Assembly: GCA_944392755.1 (NCBI GenBank)
Contig: CALXXT010000002.1
Coordinates: forward strand, 186,001-250,000
Length of the DNA stretch: 64,000 bases
Direction of reading: 5' to 3'
DNA from: an uncultured Sutterella sp.
GTDB taxonomy: Bacteria > Pseudomonadota > Gammaproteobacteria > Burkholderiales > Burkholderiaceae_F
Positions 1 through 9,787 of this stretch are shown in pieces; positions within the stretch are counted from its first letter, which is position 1, and each line of letters opens with the position of its first letter. The notes beneath the pieces were generated by a model. The model saw only the letters and a program-made list of their open reading frames with translations. It made no database searches and was not told the DNA's origin. The position numbers were made by a program, and so were the translations under genes.

Positions 1-1959
1 AATGCCGAAGCGCATCTTGCGAGGTGCAAGATTCGCAATCATGATCACAAGGCGGCCTTCAAGGTCCTGAGGCTTGTAGGCGCTCTTAATGCCGGAGAAG
101 ACGTTGCGCGTGCGGCCTTCGCCGATGTCGAGCGTAAGACGCAGAAGCTTCGTCGATCCCTCAACCTCCTCGCACTTCACAACTTTCGCAACGCGCAGAT
201 CGGTCTTCGCAAAATCGTCGATCGTGCATTCGGCTGCAACGGCCTCGCCGCCGGGAAGCACGGGCGCCTCGACGGGTTCGGGCTTCTTTTCAGGGACAAG
301 CACGTTCAACTGCTTGTCCATATCGACTCGCTGCATGAGGTGCTTGAAGGGCTGAATTGCATGTGCGCTCGTGAGGGGGGCATCGACAGAGGCCCAGGTC
401 TGCGGCTCGATGCCGAGAAACTTTTCAACGCGTTCTGCAGTGGCGGGAAGCACCGGCTTCAGGTAAAGGGTGAGGAGACGGAAGCCCTCGAGCGCCACTG
501 AGCAGACATGGTGCAGCTTTTCGGCGGCGTCCCGCGACTTGGCAAGCTCCCAGGGTTTCTGCTGGTCGACGTATTCGTTGATGGCGTCGGCGAGTTCCAT
601 GATGAGGCGGGTCGCGCGGGCATAGTCGCGCACCTCGTAATAATTCTGAACTTCAGGTGCGCGAGAGCGGATTTTCGCGAGAAGCGGGTCCTGCATGGCA
701 GAGTCGAGCACTGCGCCTTCGAAGCGCTTCACGATGAAGCCCGCCGCGCGGCTTGCAATGTTGACGTACTTGCCGATCAGGTCCGAATTGACGCGTTGCG
801 CGAAGTCGGTCTTCGTGAAGTCGACGTCCTCAACGCGCGGGTTCATCTTGGCGGCCAGGTAGTAGCGCAGCCACTCGGCGTTCATGCCGAGTTCGAGGTA
901 CTGCAGGGGCGAGATGCCCGTGCCGCGGCTCTTCGACATCTTCTCGCCGTTCACGGTCATGAACCCGTGCGCGTTCACATGGTCGGGAACACGGAAGGGC
1001 TTGCCGGCAAAGTGAAGCATCGCCGGCCAGAAGAGCGTGTGGAAGTAGATGATGTCCTTGCCGATGAAATGGATCTGCTCGGTTTCAGGCGAAGCCAGGA
1101 TCGCTTCAAAGTCGAGCCCCTTCTTGCGGCAGTAGGACTTGAGCGAAGCGAGATAGCCGATCGGCGCGTCAAGCCACACGTAGAAATATTTGCCAGGAGC
1201 GTCCGGAATTTCAATGCCGAAATATGGCGCATCGCGGGAAATGTCCCAGTCGGCAAGATGGCCGTCAACGCCGAGCCATTCGCGGTCCTTGGCGAGCACT
1301 TCATCCTGAACCGTTGCCGTGCCGTCCTTGCCCTTGCCGGTCGTCCAGCTGCGAAGAAATTCGACGCAGGCTGGATCGGAGAGCTTGAAGAAGTAGTGCG
1401 TGGACTTCTTCAGAACCGGCGTCGAACCAGACAGCGTGGAGTAAGGATTCACCACCTCGGTGGGTGAATAGACGGCCGAACAGACTTCACAGTTGTCTCC
1501 GTACTGATCGGGCGCACCGCAGCGAGGGCAGGTGCCCTTGATGAAGCGGTCGGCGAGGAACATGCCCTTCACCGTGTCGTAGAACTGCTCGATTTCTTTG
1601 GTGTAAATAAGCCCGGCATCCTTCAGCCGGCGATAGATTTCACGGCTGAGTTCGTGGTTTTCTTCGGAGTCTGTTGAGCCCCAATGGTCGAAGCTGATAT
1701 GGAATCCATCGAGATACTGCTTGCGGCCCGCTGCAATTTCTGAAACGAAGGCCTGGGGCGTCACGCCGCGCTTCTGCGCAGCGATCATGATTGGAGCGCC
1801 GTGAACGTCATCCGCGCCCACAAAGTGCACACAGTTGCCGGACATTCGTTCGTGACGAACCCAAATGTCGGCCTGGATGTATTCCATAATGTGACCCATA
1901 TGGAAAGCGCCGTTCGCATATGGAAGGGCGGTGGTCACGAAGAGTGTGCGTTTGCTCAT
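1..1959 (-). CDS. metG: Methionine--tRNA ligase, C-terminus cut by window edge
   Basis: Charges tRNA-Met in the cytosol. The frame is open for 653 codons from the ATG at 1957-1959 and runs off the left edge with no stop. The N-terminus carries the class I nucleotide-binding signature as FHMGH in the context [14 protein letters not shown] zinc knuckle of two cysteine pairs follows, then [10 protein letters not shown], the KMSKS loop. The last visible part is the EMAP-like tRNA-binding domain ([10 protein letters not shown] ... APRKMRFG) that makes the dimeric form of the enzyme. Divergent from apbC with a 175-bp shared upstream region, an arrangement also known in other proteobacteria. Only the extreme C-terminus is missing. 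Confidence 0.97.
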   Translation of the reverse strand, partial: MSKRTLFVTTALPYANGAFHMGHIMEYIQADIWVRHERMSGNCVHFVGADDVHGAPIMIAAQKRGVTPQAFVSEIAAGRKQYLDGFHISFDHWGSTDSEENHELSREIYRRLKDAGLIYTKEIEQFYDTVKGMFLADRFIKGTCPRCGAPDQYGDNCEVCSAVYSPTEVVNPYSTLSGSTPVLKKSTHYFFKLSDPACVEFLRSWTTGKGKDGTATVQDEVLAKDREWLGVDGHLADWDISRDAPYFGIEIPDAPGKYFYVWLDAPIGYLASLKSYCRKKGLDFEAILASPETEQIHFIGKDIIYFHTLFWPAMLHFAGKPFRVPDHVNAHGFMTVNGEKMSKSRGTGISPLQYLELGMNAEWLRYYLAAKMNPRVEDVDFTKTDFAQRVNSDLIGKYVNIASRAAGFIVKRFEGAVLDSAMQDPLLAKIRSRAPEVQNYYEVRDYARATRLIMELADAINEYVDQQKPWELAKSRDAAEKLHHVCSVALEGFRLLTLYLKPVLPATAERVEKFLGIEPQTWASVDAPLTSAHAIQPFKHLMQRVDMDKQLNVLVPEKKPEPVEAPVLPGGEAVAAECTIDDFAKTDLRVAKVVKCEEVEGSTKLLRLTLDIGEGRTRNVFSGIKSAYKPQDLEGRLVIMIANLAPRKMRFGI

Positions 1960-2134
1960 GGTGTTGGTGAAGTCTGCTGCGGAGTCGAGGCATTGTCTCG
2001 TCCGCTCGTGGAAAAACAAAACTCAAGCATTTTCGCATGATTCGGGCGCCGCGGTGCGTGCATGTCTTCCCAACTCGGCGCTGAAGTGATGTGTCGCAGA
2101 GCATTGAGCAGACTGCGGCGAAAGGATGAATGAG

Positions 2135-3223
2135 ATGACGAACATTGTGCAGAACGCGGAAGCCGTTCTCGAGCGGCTCGTCGACCCAATTCTTGGCGTC
2201 GACTTTAAGACGGCCAAAATGATTAGGGCTGTCGACCTTCAGGCAGACGGAATGCTCAACGTGACGCTCCGTCTCGGATACCCTGCCCGAGTTGAGGGCG
2301 GGAAGCGGGCGGCTGAAGCAGAGGCTGCGCTCTCGGCAGCGGGCATCAAGGCTGTCGTGAAGGTCGAGCAGGAGATCATCGCTCACAAGGTGCAGGGCAC
2401 GCTCAAGGTGCTCCCCGGAGTGAAGAACATTATCGCGGTCGCATCCGGCAAGGGAGGCGTAGGCAAGTCGACCGTCGCGGCGAACCTGGCGCTTGCGCTG
2501 ATGCATGAAGGCGCCAACGTGGGTATTCTCGATGCGGATATCTACGGTCCCTCGCAGCCGACAATGCTTGGCGTTCATGAAGCGCCAGACTCCAAGGACG
2601 GCAAGACAATGGAGCCGGTGGAGTCGCTCGGCCTTCAGGTCAATTCGATCGGGTTCCTCGTCAAAGAAGATGATCCGATGATTTGGCGCGGCCCCATGGC
2701 TGCGGGTGCGCTGCAGCAGCTCCTGAAGCTTACCAATTGGCGTGATCTCGACTACCTTGTAGTCGACATGCCGCCGGGAACAGGCGACATTCAGCTCACG
2801 CTTGCTCAGACCGTGCCCGTTACGGGGGCGTTGATGGTAACGACACCACAGGACATTGCGCTCATTGACGCGAAGAAAGGGCTCAGAATGTTCCAGAAAG
2901 TGGGGGTGCCGATTTTGGGCATCGTCGAGAACATGTCTGTCTTCGTTTGTCCCTGCTGCGGCAAGGCGACGCCGATTTTCGGCGAAGGCGGCGCGGACAA
3001 CATGAGCCGCGAGTACGGCGTGCCCGTTCTCGGACGCCTTCCGATTGATCCAAACGTACGGCAGGCGGCAGATGCTGGCATTCCGCGTGTGGCGCAGGCG
3101 CCCGAAAGCGCTTCGGCTCAGATCTTCCGCGAAATGGCGCTCCGCGCGGCAGGCGCAGTAGCGCTGCTCGGCAAAGACTATTCGGCGAAGATGCCGCCGG
3201 TGCGCCCTCTCGAGAGGAAGTGA
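2135..3223 (+). CDS. apbC: Iron-sulfur cluster carrier protein ApbC/Mrp
   Basis: Cytosolic P-loop ATPase that binds and transfers Fe-S clusters. An N-terminal MIP18-like (DUF59) domain covers residues 1-85. The deviant Walker A GKGGVGKST lies near residue 110, the switch region DADIYGPSQPT follows, and a CPCC pair that holds the cluster sits near residue 270. The family is usually about 360 aa, as here. An ATG nine bases upstream (2126) is also in frame, but the AAAGG at 2121-2125 abuts it and is well spaced for 2135, so 2135 is preferred. Followed by 167 bp without a gene. Confidence 0.95.
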   Translation: MTNIVQNAEAVLERLVDPILGVDFKTAKMIRAVDLQADGMLNVTLRLGYPARVEGGKRAAEAEAALSAAGIKAVVKVEQEIIAHKVQGTLKVLPGVKNIIAVASGKGGVGKSTVAANLALALMHEGANVGILDADIYGPSQPTMLGVHEAPDSKDGKTMEPVESLGLQVNSIGFLVKEDDPMIWRGPMAAGALQQLLKLTNWRDLDYLVVDMPPGTGDIQLTLAQTVPVTGALMVTTPQDIALIDAKKGLRMFQKVGVPILGIVENMSVFVCPCCGKATPIFGEGGADNMSREYGVPVLGRLPIDPNVRQAADAGIPRVAQAPESASAQIFREMALRAAGAVALLGKDYSAKMPPVRPLERK

Positions 3224-3321
3224 TCTGCCGAGTTCGCACAGGAGGCAGAATGATTTGAGCGGAGAGCCGCTGCACGGCGCTGAGCGGCCTCCGGGAGACG
3301 GGAGTGAGCGCGCTCCCGACG

Positions 3322-3353
3322 AAAAAGGCGCACGGTCCTACGGACCGGCGCCT
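3322..3353 (-). terminator. Rho-independent terminator of the ferredoxin-NADP reductase gene
   Basis: On the minus strand a GC-rich stem (AGGCGCCGGTCC / GGACCGTGCGCCT, one mismatch, loop of about three) is followed by a run of five T. It lies about 40 bp after the stop of the reductase gene at 3391. Confidence 0.75.
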
Positions 3354-3390
3354 GTCTTCCAACACGTGCTGGCGTTTTTGGAGCGAGGGG

Positions 3391-4473
3391 TTAGTCGTCG
3401 AATTTCGGCATTTCAACGCCGAGCACTTTGTGCAGCTTCGGCGAGGTTGTCGTGTATTGCAGGAAAACGCGCTTTTCCGGGAAGACGTAGTCGCAGGCAG
3501 CAAAGGCAGCGAGCGCGCATTCGTGGAAGCCTGAGAGGATGAGCTTCTTTTTGCCCGGATAGGTGTTGATGTCGCCGACGGCAAAGATCCCAGGGACGCT
3601 GGACTCGAAGCGAGCGGTATCGACGACGATCTGACGGCGCTCCAGCTTGAGCCCCCAATTTTCGATAGGACCGAGCTTTGGCTGAAGACCGAAGAAAACG
3701 AGCAGGTGGTCGAGAGGAATGCGGCGGGTGACGCCGTCGGCGCCTGTGACGTGCACTTCCGTGAGGCGGCCGTCCTTTTCGGAGAAGTTCGTCACTTGCC
3801 CCACTTCGAATTGCATTTCCCAGTTTTCGCAGAGTTCCTTCATCTTGGACACCGATGCGGCCTGAGCGCGGAAGCCGTCGCGGCGGTGCACAAGCACGAC
3901 GCTTTCGGCTTTGCCGACCAGGTTGAGCGTCCAGTCGAGGGCGGAGTCGCCTCCGCCGAGGATGACGACGTTCTTGCCTGCAAAAATCGAGGGGTCTTTG
4001 CAGCTGTAGTGGAGCTGCGAGCCTTCAAATTTTTCAATGCCAGGAACACGCAGGGGGCGAGGCTGGAAGGAGCCGACGCCTGCCGCGATGATGACGACCT
4101 TCGTCATGAAGCGCGTGCCTGCGCTCGTCTCGACGTAGAAGCGGCCGTCTTCCTGCTTTTCCACCTTGTCGACCGTTTCGCCAAGATGAAATACGGGCTT
4201 GAAGTGATGATTTTGCTTGAGCAGGTTTTCCGTCAGCTCGTAGGAAGAGCAGACGGGGACGGCAGGAATGTCGTAGATGGGCTTTGTGGGATAGAGTTCC
4301 ATGCACTGACCGCCGACCGTCTTGAGCGAGTCGACGACGTGGCATTTGATTTCGAGCAGACCGAGCTCGAAAACCTGAAAGAGCCCGACGGGACCGGCTC
4401 CGACGACGACGGCATCCGTCTCAATGAGGTCGTCGGTGGGCTCGGCAATGATCATGTAGTCTTCAAGGGCCAT
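3391..4473 (-). CDS. Ferredoxin--NADP(+) reductase, thioredoxin-reductase-like type
   Basis: Flavoenzyme of 360 aa passing electrons between NADPH and ferredoxin or flavodoxin. The FAD-binding dinucleotide fold is at the N-terminus ([11 protein letters not shown]), the NADPH fold in the middle ([13 protein letters not shown]), and the second FAD motif near the C-terminus ([18 protein letters not shown]). There is no CxxC redox pair between the two folds, which separates it from thioredoxin reductase and points to the YumC-type ferredoxin reductase. The frame is open further upstream, but MALEDYM at 4473 is the first start in line with the family length. Stands alone between two terminators. 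Confidence 0.88.
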   Translation of the reverse strand: MALEDYMIIAEPTDDLIETDAVVVGAGPVGLFQVFELGLLEIKCHVVDSLKTVGGQCMELYPTKPIYDIPAVPVCSSYELTENLLKQNHHFKPVFHLGETVDKVEKQEDGRFYVETSAGTRFMTKVVIIAAGVGSFQPRPLRVPGIEKFEGSQLHYSCKDPSIFAGKNVVILGGGDSALDWTLNLVGKAESVVLVHRRDGFRAQAASVSKMKELCENWEMQFEVGQVTNFSEKDGRLTEVHVTGADGVTRRIPLDHLLVFFGLQPKLGPIENWGLKLERRQIVVDTARFESSVPGIFAVGDINTYPGKKKLILSGFHECALAAFAACDYVFPEKRVFLQYTTTSPKLHKVLGVEMPKFDD

Positions 4474-4548
4474 TTTGAACGTTCCGTGAGGCGGCACTGG
4501 TGAGCGCCGCGCGGGACGCCGCAGTGATAGCGAACGTCCTTCAGCATG

Positions 4549-4583
4549 AAAAAAAGGGAAAAGCCGAGCGATAGCGTTCGGCC
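4549..4583 (-). terminator. Probable terminator of the M48 protease gene
   Basis: On the minus strand GCCGA...TCGGC forms a short stem followed by TTTTCCCTTTTTTT. It lies about 90 bp downstream of the protease stop at 4675. Confidence 0.55.
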
Positions 4584-4674
4584 TGGCGGAGTATTCTCGC
4601 ACGCTTTGGAGGCGGATGCGCGTCCGGAAAAAGCGATTTGAAAGCCTATGAGGATATCAAAACATCAAGGGCGT

Positions 4675-6195
4675 TCAACCGTTTCGATCCTTCAGCTCCT
4701 GTTCATGTTGGGCGCGGAGCTCCCTCAGCCTCGCATCGATTTCACTCATGGTATAGAAGTCGCCGTCATTGGCTTTCTGTGCGAGTGAATACTGATAAAC
4801 GGCCGCTTCCGTGGCGCCGAGAAGCGCATACATCTCTCCCGTGTGCTGGTACTGGAGGCTGCGCTTGCCGAGAGCTTCATAAGAGCGGGCAAGAAGTGCG
4901 TGATAGTCCGGATCGGCATCTGAAAGTGCAGATCCGCTCCTGAGTGTTCGGATGATTTCTTCGTGGCGGCCAAGCGCGTAGAGAAGATCGATCACGTTGC
5001 TCTGCATCATGGCGGAGAGCGGGAAACGGGATGCGGCGGCGCGGGCATCGCCAAGGATTTTCTCTTTTTCGGCCTGCGTTTGGGCTGCGTCGAAGCGCGT
5101 TCGAATGAGGTTGCGCGTCAGAATGGCCGAATTCGCGTCATACTTTATTGAAGCCTCGGCTGCACGGCGAGCAGCGCCGCGGTTTCCAAGTTCTCCCTGA
5201 ACGACCGAGATGCCGTACTGGAGCGCGTACACTTCTTTGCCCTTGGCTGACTTCAGCCGACGGCCAAACTCGCGAAGCAGACGTTGCCGGCCGTCGATCG
5301 TCGTTTCTTGGAGCACTTCGGCACGCAGTTGGATGAGCCGGAAGTCGGGATCGTCTCGGTGCATCCGTGTGGGCAGCTGGCGCGTTCGGTTCTCCATGTC
5401 GGCCATACGCTCGACCGTGAGCGGATGGGTCGAAAGATAGGCGGGGGCTGCCGATTCATAGAAGTGGTTGTTCGCTTGAAGACGCGCAAAGAACCCTTCC
5501 ATGCCTTTCGGATCGAATCCGGCGCTGTAGAGCGTCTGCAGCCCCACACGATCAGCTTCGCGCTCGGCATCCTGCGAGTAGTTGAGCTGCGACTGAATCA
5601 TGGCGGCCTGCGAGCCCATGGCAATGGCAGCAGCGGCATGGCCGCCGGAATTGCCGCCAGCGCGCGCGGCAAGAATGGCGAGGAGAATTGACCCGAGGGT
5701 GAGCGCGAGGTTCCCCTGCTGACTCTCGATCATACGGGCTATGTGCCGTTGAGCGACATGGCCGATTTCATGAGCCATGACGCCGGCAAGTTCGCTTTCA
5801 TTCTTCGCGGCGATGATGGTGCCGGTGTGCACCGCAATGAAGCCACCGGGCAACGCGAAAGCGTTGAGCGACGAATCACGAATTGGGAAGAAATGGAAGC
5901 TGTACGTGTTCGTCTTGGCACGGCTCACGAGCGTGTAGCCCAAGTGATTGAGAAATTCCGTAAGCTCCGGATCAGAAAGAAAGCTTGAATCGCTCCGAAC
6001 CTGCGTCATGAGCTGCTCTCCGAGCTTTTGCTCCTGCAGTGGAGAAAGTTCCGAGTCGGCAGTAGAGCCCAAATTCGGTAGGTTCAGGTCGAGCGCCGTC
6101 TGCGAAGGTGCGCAAAGGGCGAGTGTGGACGTGGCGACAAGCGACAGGACGGCGGCAAACGATGCTGTGCGTTGAGCGAACTTGCGAAGCTTCAT
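4675..6195 (-). CDS. bepA: Periplasmic M48 metalloprotease with TPR region, BepA-like
   Basis: Predicted exported zinc protease of 506 aa, the type that degrades or chaperones stalled outer-membrane proteins such as LptD. MKLRKFAQRT plus a hydrophobic stretch ending before CAPS is a Sec signal peptide. The zinc site AHEIGH is near residue 165, and the downstream glutamate ligand lies in DAEREADRVGL. The C-terminal 250 residues are helical and repeat-like, in keeping with TPRs. The frame extends upstream to a TTG at 6270, but only the ATG at 6195 puts the signal peptide first. No other envelope-assembly gene is adjacent, so the specific substrate is inferred from the family. Confidence 0.85.
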   Translation of the reverse strand: MKLRKFAQRTASFAAVLSLVATSTLALCAPSQTALDLNLPNLGSTADSELSPLQEQKLGEQLMTQVRSDSSFLSDPELTEFLNHLGYTLVSRAKTNTYSFHFFPIRDSSLNAFALPGGFIAVHTGTIIAAKNESELAGVMAHEIGHVAQRHIARMIESQQGNLALTLGSILLAILAARAGGNSGGHAAAAIAMGSQAAMIQSQLNYSQDAEREADRVGLQTLYSAGFDPKGMEGFFARLQANNHFYESAAPAYLSTHPLTVERMADMENRTRQLPTRMHRDDPDFRLIQLRAEVLQETTIDGRQRLLREFGRRLKSAKGKEVYALQYGISVVQGELGNRGAARRAAEASIKYDANSAILTRNLIRTRFDAAQTQAEKEKILGDARAAASRFPLSAMMQSNVIDLLYALGRHEEIIRTLRSGSALSDADPDYHALLARSYEALGKRSLQYQHTGEMYALLGATEAAVYQYSLAQKANDGDFYTMSEIDARLRELRAQHEQELKDRNG

Positions 6196-6342
6196 AGGAA
6201 ATCGACGCGCACTCACCCCTTCTTCCGGCAGGGGTGTTGACGAAGGACGGATTGCCTGGGCGGAAGTCAAAACCGTGGCGGCAACCTATTATTGCTGTTT
6301 TCGGGCGTGTAGCGCCGAGGGCTTCGTTGCCGATTGTATCGG

Positions 6343-7041
6343 TCAGCGAAGACGCTGTTGGAGAATGCCCATGCAGGAGGCTTCGTAGACGGCTTCGCCG
6401 CGCGAATGCACCTGAAGTTTGCGGTAGATTTTTTTAATGTGTGCCGTCACGGTATGGGGGGAAATGGCGAGGATTTTGCCGATGTCGGCGAAAGCGATGC
6501 CTTTGCCCATCAGTATGAGAATTTCAGTTTCCCGATCGGACAGGAGCGTGCGTTTGTTGGCAGCCTGTGGGACGCGCGGAGTCTTCACGCGCGGCTGAAT
6601 CGTTTTTGAGTGGATGGCTCTAAGGACGCTGCGCGCGACCGTGGGGGAGACAGGCGAACCGCCTCCGCGGATAAGTCGGATGCTCGTCGAAATGTCTCCG
6701 ATGTCGCCCTTCAGGATGTAGCCCGTCGCGCCCGCCAGGATGGCGCGGATTACGGAAGATTCGTTCGAGTGCAGCGTGTAGACGAGAATGTCGACGTCGG
6801 GATGCTGAGCATGAATTCTTTCAAGGCTTGGAATGACGTCTTCGCCCGAGAGCTGGATGTCGGTGACCAGAACGTCCACATTTTCTCCGTCCATTGAGAA
6901 GATTCGCTCGAGCTCCTGTGGACCGATCGCCTGCCCTACAACTTCGAATTCGCCGTGTTCAGTGAGTACTTTTTCGATGCGGGGTAACTCCGCCTTTGGA
7001 GCGCCGATGGCGACGCGCAGCGGGTGCGATTCATGGGGCAT
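6343..7041 (-). CDS. NarL/FixJ-type response regulator, receiver with altered acidic pocket
   Basis: Two-domain DNA-binding regulator of 232 aa. Start chosen at MPHESHPL, where AAGAAGGA (7049-7056) gives a good ribosome site; the frame is open beyond it. The receiver covers about residues 8-125 and keeps the phosphorylatable Asp (VLVTDIQLSG), the Thr (LVYTLHSN) and the Lys (GYILKGD). The acidic pair that normally follows strand 1 (as in xxDDH) is replaced by AIGAPKAE, so metal-dependent phosphorylation is doubtful. The C-terminal LuxR helix-turn-helix is complete (LSDRETEILILMGKG ... SPHTVTAHIKKIYRKL). No histidine kinase gene is nearby, so signal and targets are unknown. Confidence 0.88.
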   Translation of the reverse strand: MPHESHPLRVAIGAPKAELPRIEKVLTEHGEFEVVGQAIGPQELERIFSMDGENVDVLVTDIQLSGEDVIPSLERIHAQHPDVDILVYTLHSNESSVIRAILAGATGYILKGDIGDISTSIRLIRGGGSPVSPTVARSVLRAIHSKTIQPRVKTPRVPQAANKRTLLSDRETEILILMGKGIAFADIGKILAISPHTVTAHIKKIYRKLQVHSRGEAVYEASCMGILQQRLR

Positions 7042-7071
7042 GAAAAAATCCTTCTTGGTTGCATCATCCGC

Positions 7072-7105
7072 AGAAAGGCCGATCCGCCGGTGAGGCGGAT
7101 CGGCC
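7072..7105 (-). terminator. Terminator downstream of the tandem UspA gene
   Basis: Perfect 12-bp stem GGCCGATCCGCC / GGCGGATCGGCC with a 5-nt loop, followed on the minus strand by TTTCT. It lies between the UspA gene and the regulator gene, both on the minus strand, and would separate the two units. Confidence 0.6.
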
Positions 7106-7190
7106 GAATCCGGGTCTGGTGAGGCCGAAAATCTTAGCAGAAGCATCGCGTGAAGGCGGTATCGTTGGCCGCCTTTACGCTACGCACGCC

Positions 7191-8090
7191 TTAGGCGTGA
7201 CGGATGATGAGCAGCGGAACGTCGCCCGTCGCAGCAATGCGGGTTGCGGTCGAGCCCATGATTGCGGCCTTGAATCGACCATAACCATGCGAACCCATGA
7301 CGATGATGTCGAGCTTCTTCTTCTTGGCAAAAGCAGAAATTTCATCGCCGGGGTTGCCGACAAGGCAGACTTCCTTCGGCTTAATCGCCGCCTTCGAGAA
7401 AAGCGGACGGAGCGGTTCAACCGCCTCGTTGAATTCGTCCTTCTGGAGTTCAAGCACTTCCTCTTCGGAGAGAGCCGGAAGCGCCATGCCGGCCATGTCC
7501 GGCATGACTGCCCCGGCGTAGTCGCTCACCACATTGATGAGATAGAACTGCGCGCCGGCGCCAAAGAGCGAGAGGTGGCGCAATGCATACCGCACGGCCG
7601 CGCGCCCAAACTTCGAGCCGTCGACCGCGATGCCGACGCGAAGGGCGTCCGTCATGGGCGGAAGCTTGTTGCGGACAATAAGCACGGGGCAGCGAGACTG
7701 AGCAAGAACGCCGTTCGACACGGAGCCGAAGAAAAGGCCGCGCAGCGCGCTTTGGCCGCGGGAACCCATGACGATGAGGTCGGTGCCGAGCTTCTCAGCA
7801 GCCTGAGCAATGCTTGGAGCCGCTTCGCCCACAACAAAGGATTCGGTTGCGTGGAAGCCGACGCGTTCAAGGATGGTGCGGGCCGGAACGAACACTTTTT
7901 CGGCTTCATCCTCGTAGTAGCGAGTGAGAGCGTCCTGACCGACAAGGCGGCTCGCACGGGCGGGCAACGGAAGCTGGACGTTCATGAGCTCGATGGTAGG
8001 ATTGCTGCCGAGCAGGGTCTTGCGGGTAGATACGAACATGAGGGCGCTCAAAGAGTTCGTGCTCCCATCGATCGGGATCAAAATGCGCAT
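7191..8090 (-). CDS. Tandem-domain universal stress protein, UspA family
   Basis: Cytosolic protein of 299 aa with two Usp folds. Domain 1 (about 1-150) starts MRILIPIDGSTNS and has the nucleotide loop GSRGQSALRGLFFGSVSN. Domain 2 (about 155-299) has GSHGYGRFKAAIMGSTATR. Both loops fit the ATP-binding pattern G-x2-G-x9-G-S/T. The start is set by GGAGGTG six bases before the ATG at 8090; the frame continues 18 codons upstream. Usp proteins are commonly induced by growth arrest or oxygen shift; the trigger here is not visible. A single-domain relative lies 1.2 kb away at 9269. Confidence 0.92.
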   Translation of the reverse strand: MRILIPIDGSTNSLSALMFVSTRKTLLGSNPTIELMNVQLPLPARASRLVGQDALTRYYEDEAEKVFVPARTILERVGFHATESFVVGEAAPSIAQAAEKLGTDLIVMGSRGQSALRGLFFGSVSNGVLAQSRCPVLIVRNKLPPMTDALRVGIAVDGSKFGRAAVRYALRHLSLFGAGAQFYLINVVSDYAGAVMPDMAGMALPALSEEEVLELQKDEFNEAVEPLRPLFSKAAIKPKEVCLVGNPGDEISAFAKKKKLDIIVMGSHGYGRFKAAIMGSTATRIAATGDVPLLIIRHA

Positions 8091-8376
8091 GGATTCACCT
8101 CCGGGTTTCTGTGGAACGTTGTCCCAACATTCGTGAAACGACACTGCGTTGAAGTTTGAACTTGCTGGGGCCTTAGGAATAATGTATCCCAGATTTTGTT
8201 CAGTCGATGGAAAAAATCGAGAAAATTAATTATTCGCTTGTCGGCAAGCAAGAGTTATAAAACGCAAATTTACTTTCTGACGATTTGATTCTCAAGTAGG
8301 AAAATATTGAAAACCAAACTTTGAAAGTTTGGCGCATTGTCAGTCAATTTCGAAGAAATCGATGTGGGGTTTTGGC

Positions 8377-9126
8377 ATGTTGGAAGCCAATGCTGATTGG
8401 ATTGGAGTGGTTCGTCTCTATGGTGAAGACGGGCTTGCGCGGCTCAAGGCGGCACATGTGCTTGTCGCCGGTGTGGGCGGGGTTGGCAGCTGGTGCGTTG
8501 AGGCACTTGCCCGAACGGGAGTCGGTGCGCTTACGCTTGTTGACGGCGATCGAGCCGATCCGAGCAATGTTAATCGGCAGCTTCACGCGCTCGTCGGCAA
8601 CTATGGTCGTCAGAAGGTAGAGCTTATGGCCGAACGCATCGCCTGCATCTCGAACTCGATCGTTGTGCGTCAGGAAAATCGCTTCATCACGAAGCGCAAT
8701 GTCGAGGAGATCGTTCTGGATGGGGTCGACTGGGTCGTCGATTGCATCGACGATCTCGGAGGCAAGGCGGCGCTTGTGGCCGCCGCTCGACGCCGCGGAA
8801 TTCCTGTCGTTTCCTCGGGTGGCGCCGGGGCCCGTCGTCGACCGGAGTGCGTGAAGGTGGAAGACCTTGCCTTTTTCAGGGGCGACCGACTGGCGGCTGG
8901 CCTTCGGGCTCGGCTTCGGCGCGATTACGGATTTCCCTCGGCCTCGCCCAGCCGGCCGAAAGCCTTCGGCATCTTGTGCGTCGGATCCGACGAGCAACCT
9001 CGGTACGCTGAAGGCCCCGACGGCAGCAAAGTCTTCGGTGCAGGCATGGTCGTGACAGCGACTGTGGGTCTGCGCTTGGCATCAATCGTCATTGAGGCCA
9101 TCGCGCAGGGAGCGCGGCGCGCCTAA
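8377..9126 (+). CDS. tcdA: tRNA threonylcarbamoyladenosine dehydratase
   Basis: Converts t6A37 of ANN-decoding tRNAs to the cyclic ct6A form, using ATP. The E1-like (ThiF/MoeB) fold is shown by the Rossmann loop VAGVGGVGSWCVEAL, the Asp that grips ATP (LVDGDRADPSN) and the arginine finger region NVNRQLHAL. The C-terminal part is shorter than in the Escherichia coli protein and ends with VVTATVGLRLASIVIEAI. In-frame ATGs occur at 8362 and further upstream; 8377 is best supported by GGGG eight bases before it and by the family N-terminus. The 286 bp before it are AT-rich. Confidence 0.9.
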   Translation: MLEANADWIGVVRLYGEDGLARLKAAHVLVAGVGGVGSWCVEALARTGVGALTLVDGDRADPSNVNRQLHALVGNYGRQKVELMAERIACISNSIVVRQENRFITKRNVEEIVLDGVDWVVDCIDDLGGKAALVAAARRRGIPVVSSGGAGARRRPECVKVEDLAFFRGDRLAAGLRARLRRDYGFPSASPSRPKAFGILCVGSDEQPRYAEGPDGSKVFGAGMVVTATVGLRLASIVIEAIAQGARRA

Positions 9127-9268
9127 AATGGAAGCGCGGGCCTCGGTTCGGAGACTCGGCTCCCGAGCCGGCAGGGGGTTTCGGCCCTTGATCCGTCCGG
9201 CCAGCTACGGCGGTTCGAACGACCGAATGCCCGGCTTTTCGGAAGCTTCTTAGAAAAAGGATTGAATC

Positions 9269-9703
9269 ATGTACAAGCGCATCCTCGTTCCGACCGACGG
9301 CTCGGATCGTTCCGTCAAGGCTGTAGAAGGAGCCGCCAAATTTGCGAAGCCTCTTGGAGCGACCCTCGTGGTGATGACGGTCATCGAACCCTACTCCTAC
9401 ACGAATCTTGCTGAGTATCGCCCCGAGTCGATCGAACAGTACGATGAGCGGGTGACGGCCGAGGCTGAAGAACGTCTGGTTCAGGCTTCGAAGATTTGCG
9501 ACGACGTGGGCGTGGAGTCGAAGACGTTGATGGTGAAGAGCTTCTCGCCTGCCGAGGCGATCATCGAGCAAGCCGAAAAGAATGCCTGCGACATCATCTT
9601 CATGGCAAGCCACGGCCGCAAGGGCATTGCTGCTGTGCTTCTCGGCTCGGAAACGCAAAAGGTTCTGACGCACTCCCGTTTCCCTGTGATGGTCTTCCGC
9701 TAG
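9269..9703 (+). CDS. Single-domain universal stress protein, UspA family
   Basis: A 144-aa protein with one complete Usp fold. It starts MYKRILVPTDGSDRS and has the ATP-binding loop ASHGRKGIAAVLLGSETQ near the C-terminus, ending PVMVFR. AAAAAGGA precedes the ATG with good spacing. It follows tcdA on the same strand after 142 bp that include a GC-rich stretch, so it probably has its own promoter. Of the same general type as the tandem UspA at 7191 but in a different subgroup. Confidence 0.93.
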   Translation: MYKRILVPTDGSDRSVKAVEGAAKFAKPLGATLVVMTVIEPYSYTNLAEYRPESIEQYDERVTAEAEERLVQASKICDDVGVESKTLMVKSFSPAEAIIEQAEKNACDIIFMASHGRKGIAAVLLGSETQKVLTHSRFPVMVFR

Positions 9704-9787
9704 TCACAGGCGGTCGGTTTGCTAAGATCCGCTCTTTAAGATTCGGGCGAAAGTCGCCCGTCATTTGCCTTGCTTGGAATGAATCCC

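Noticed and set aside
508..1467. Long open frame on the plus strand opposite metG, and similar long antisense frames elsewhere (7059-8159, 27062-28108, 44706-45980, 46860-47885)
   Set aside because: They lie fully antisense to clearly recognised genes, have no domain motifs, and arise from the third-position GC bias of the real gene.
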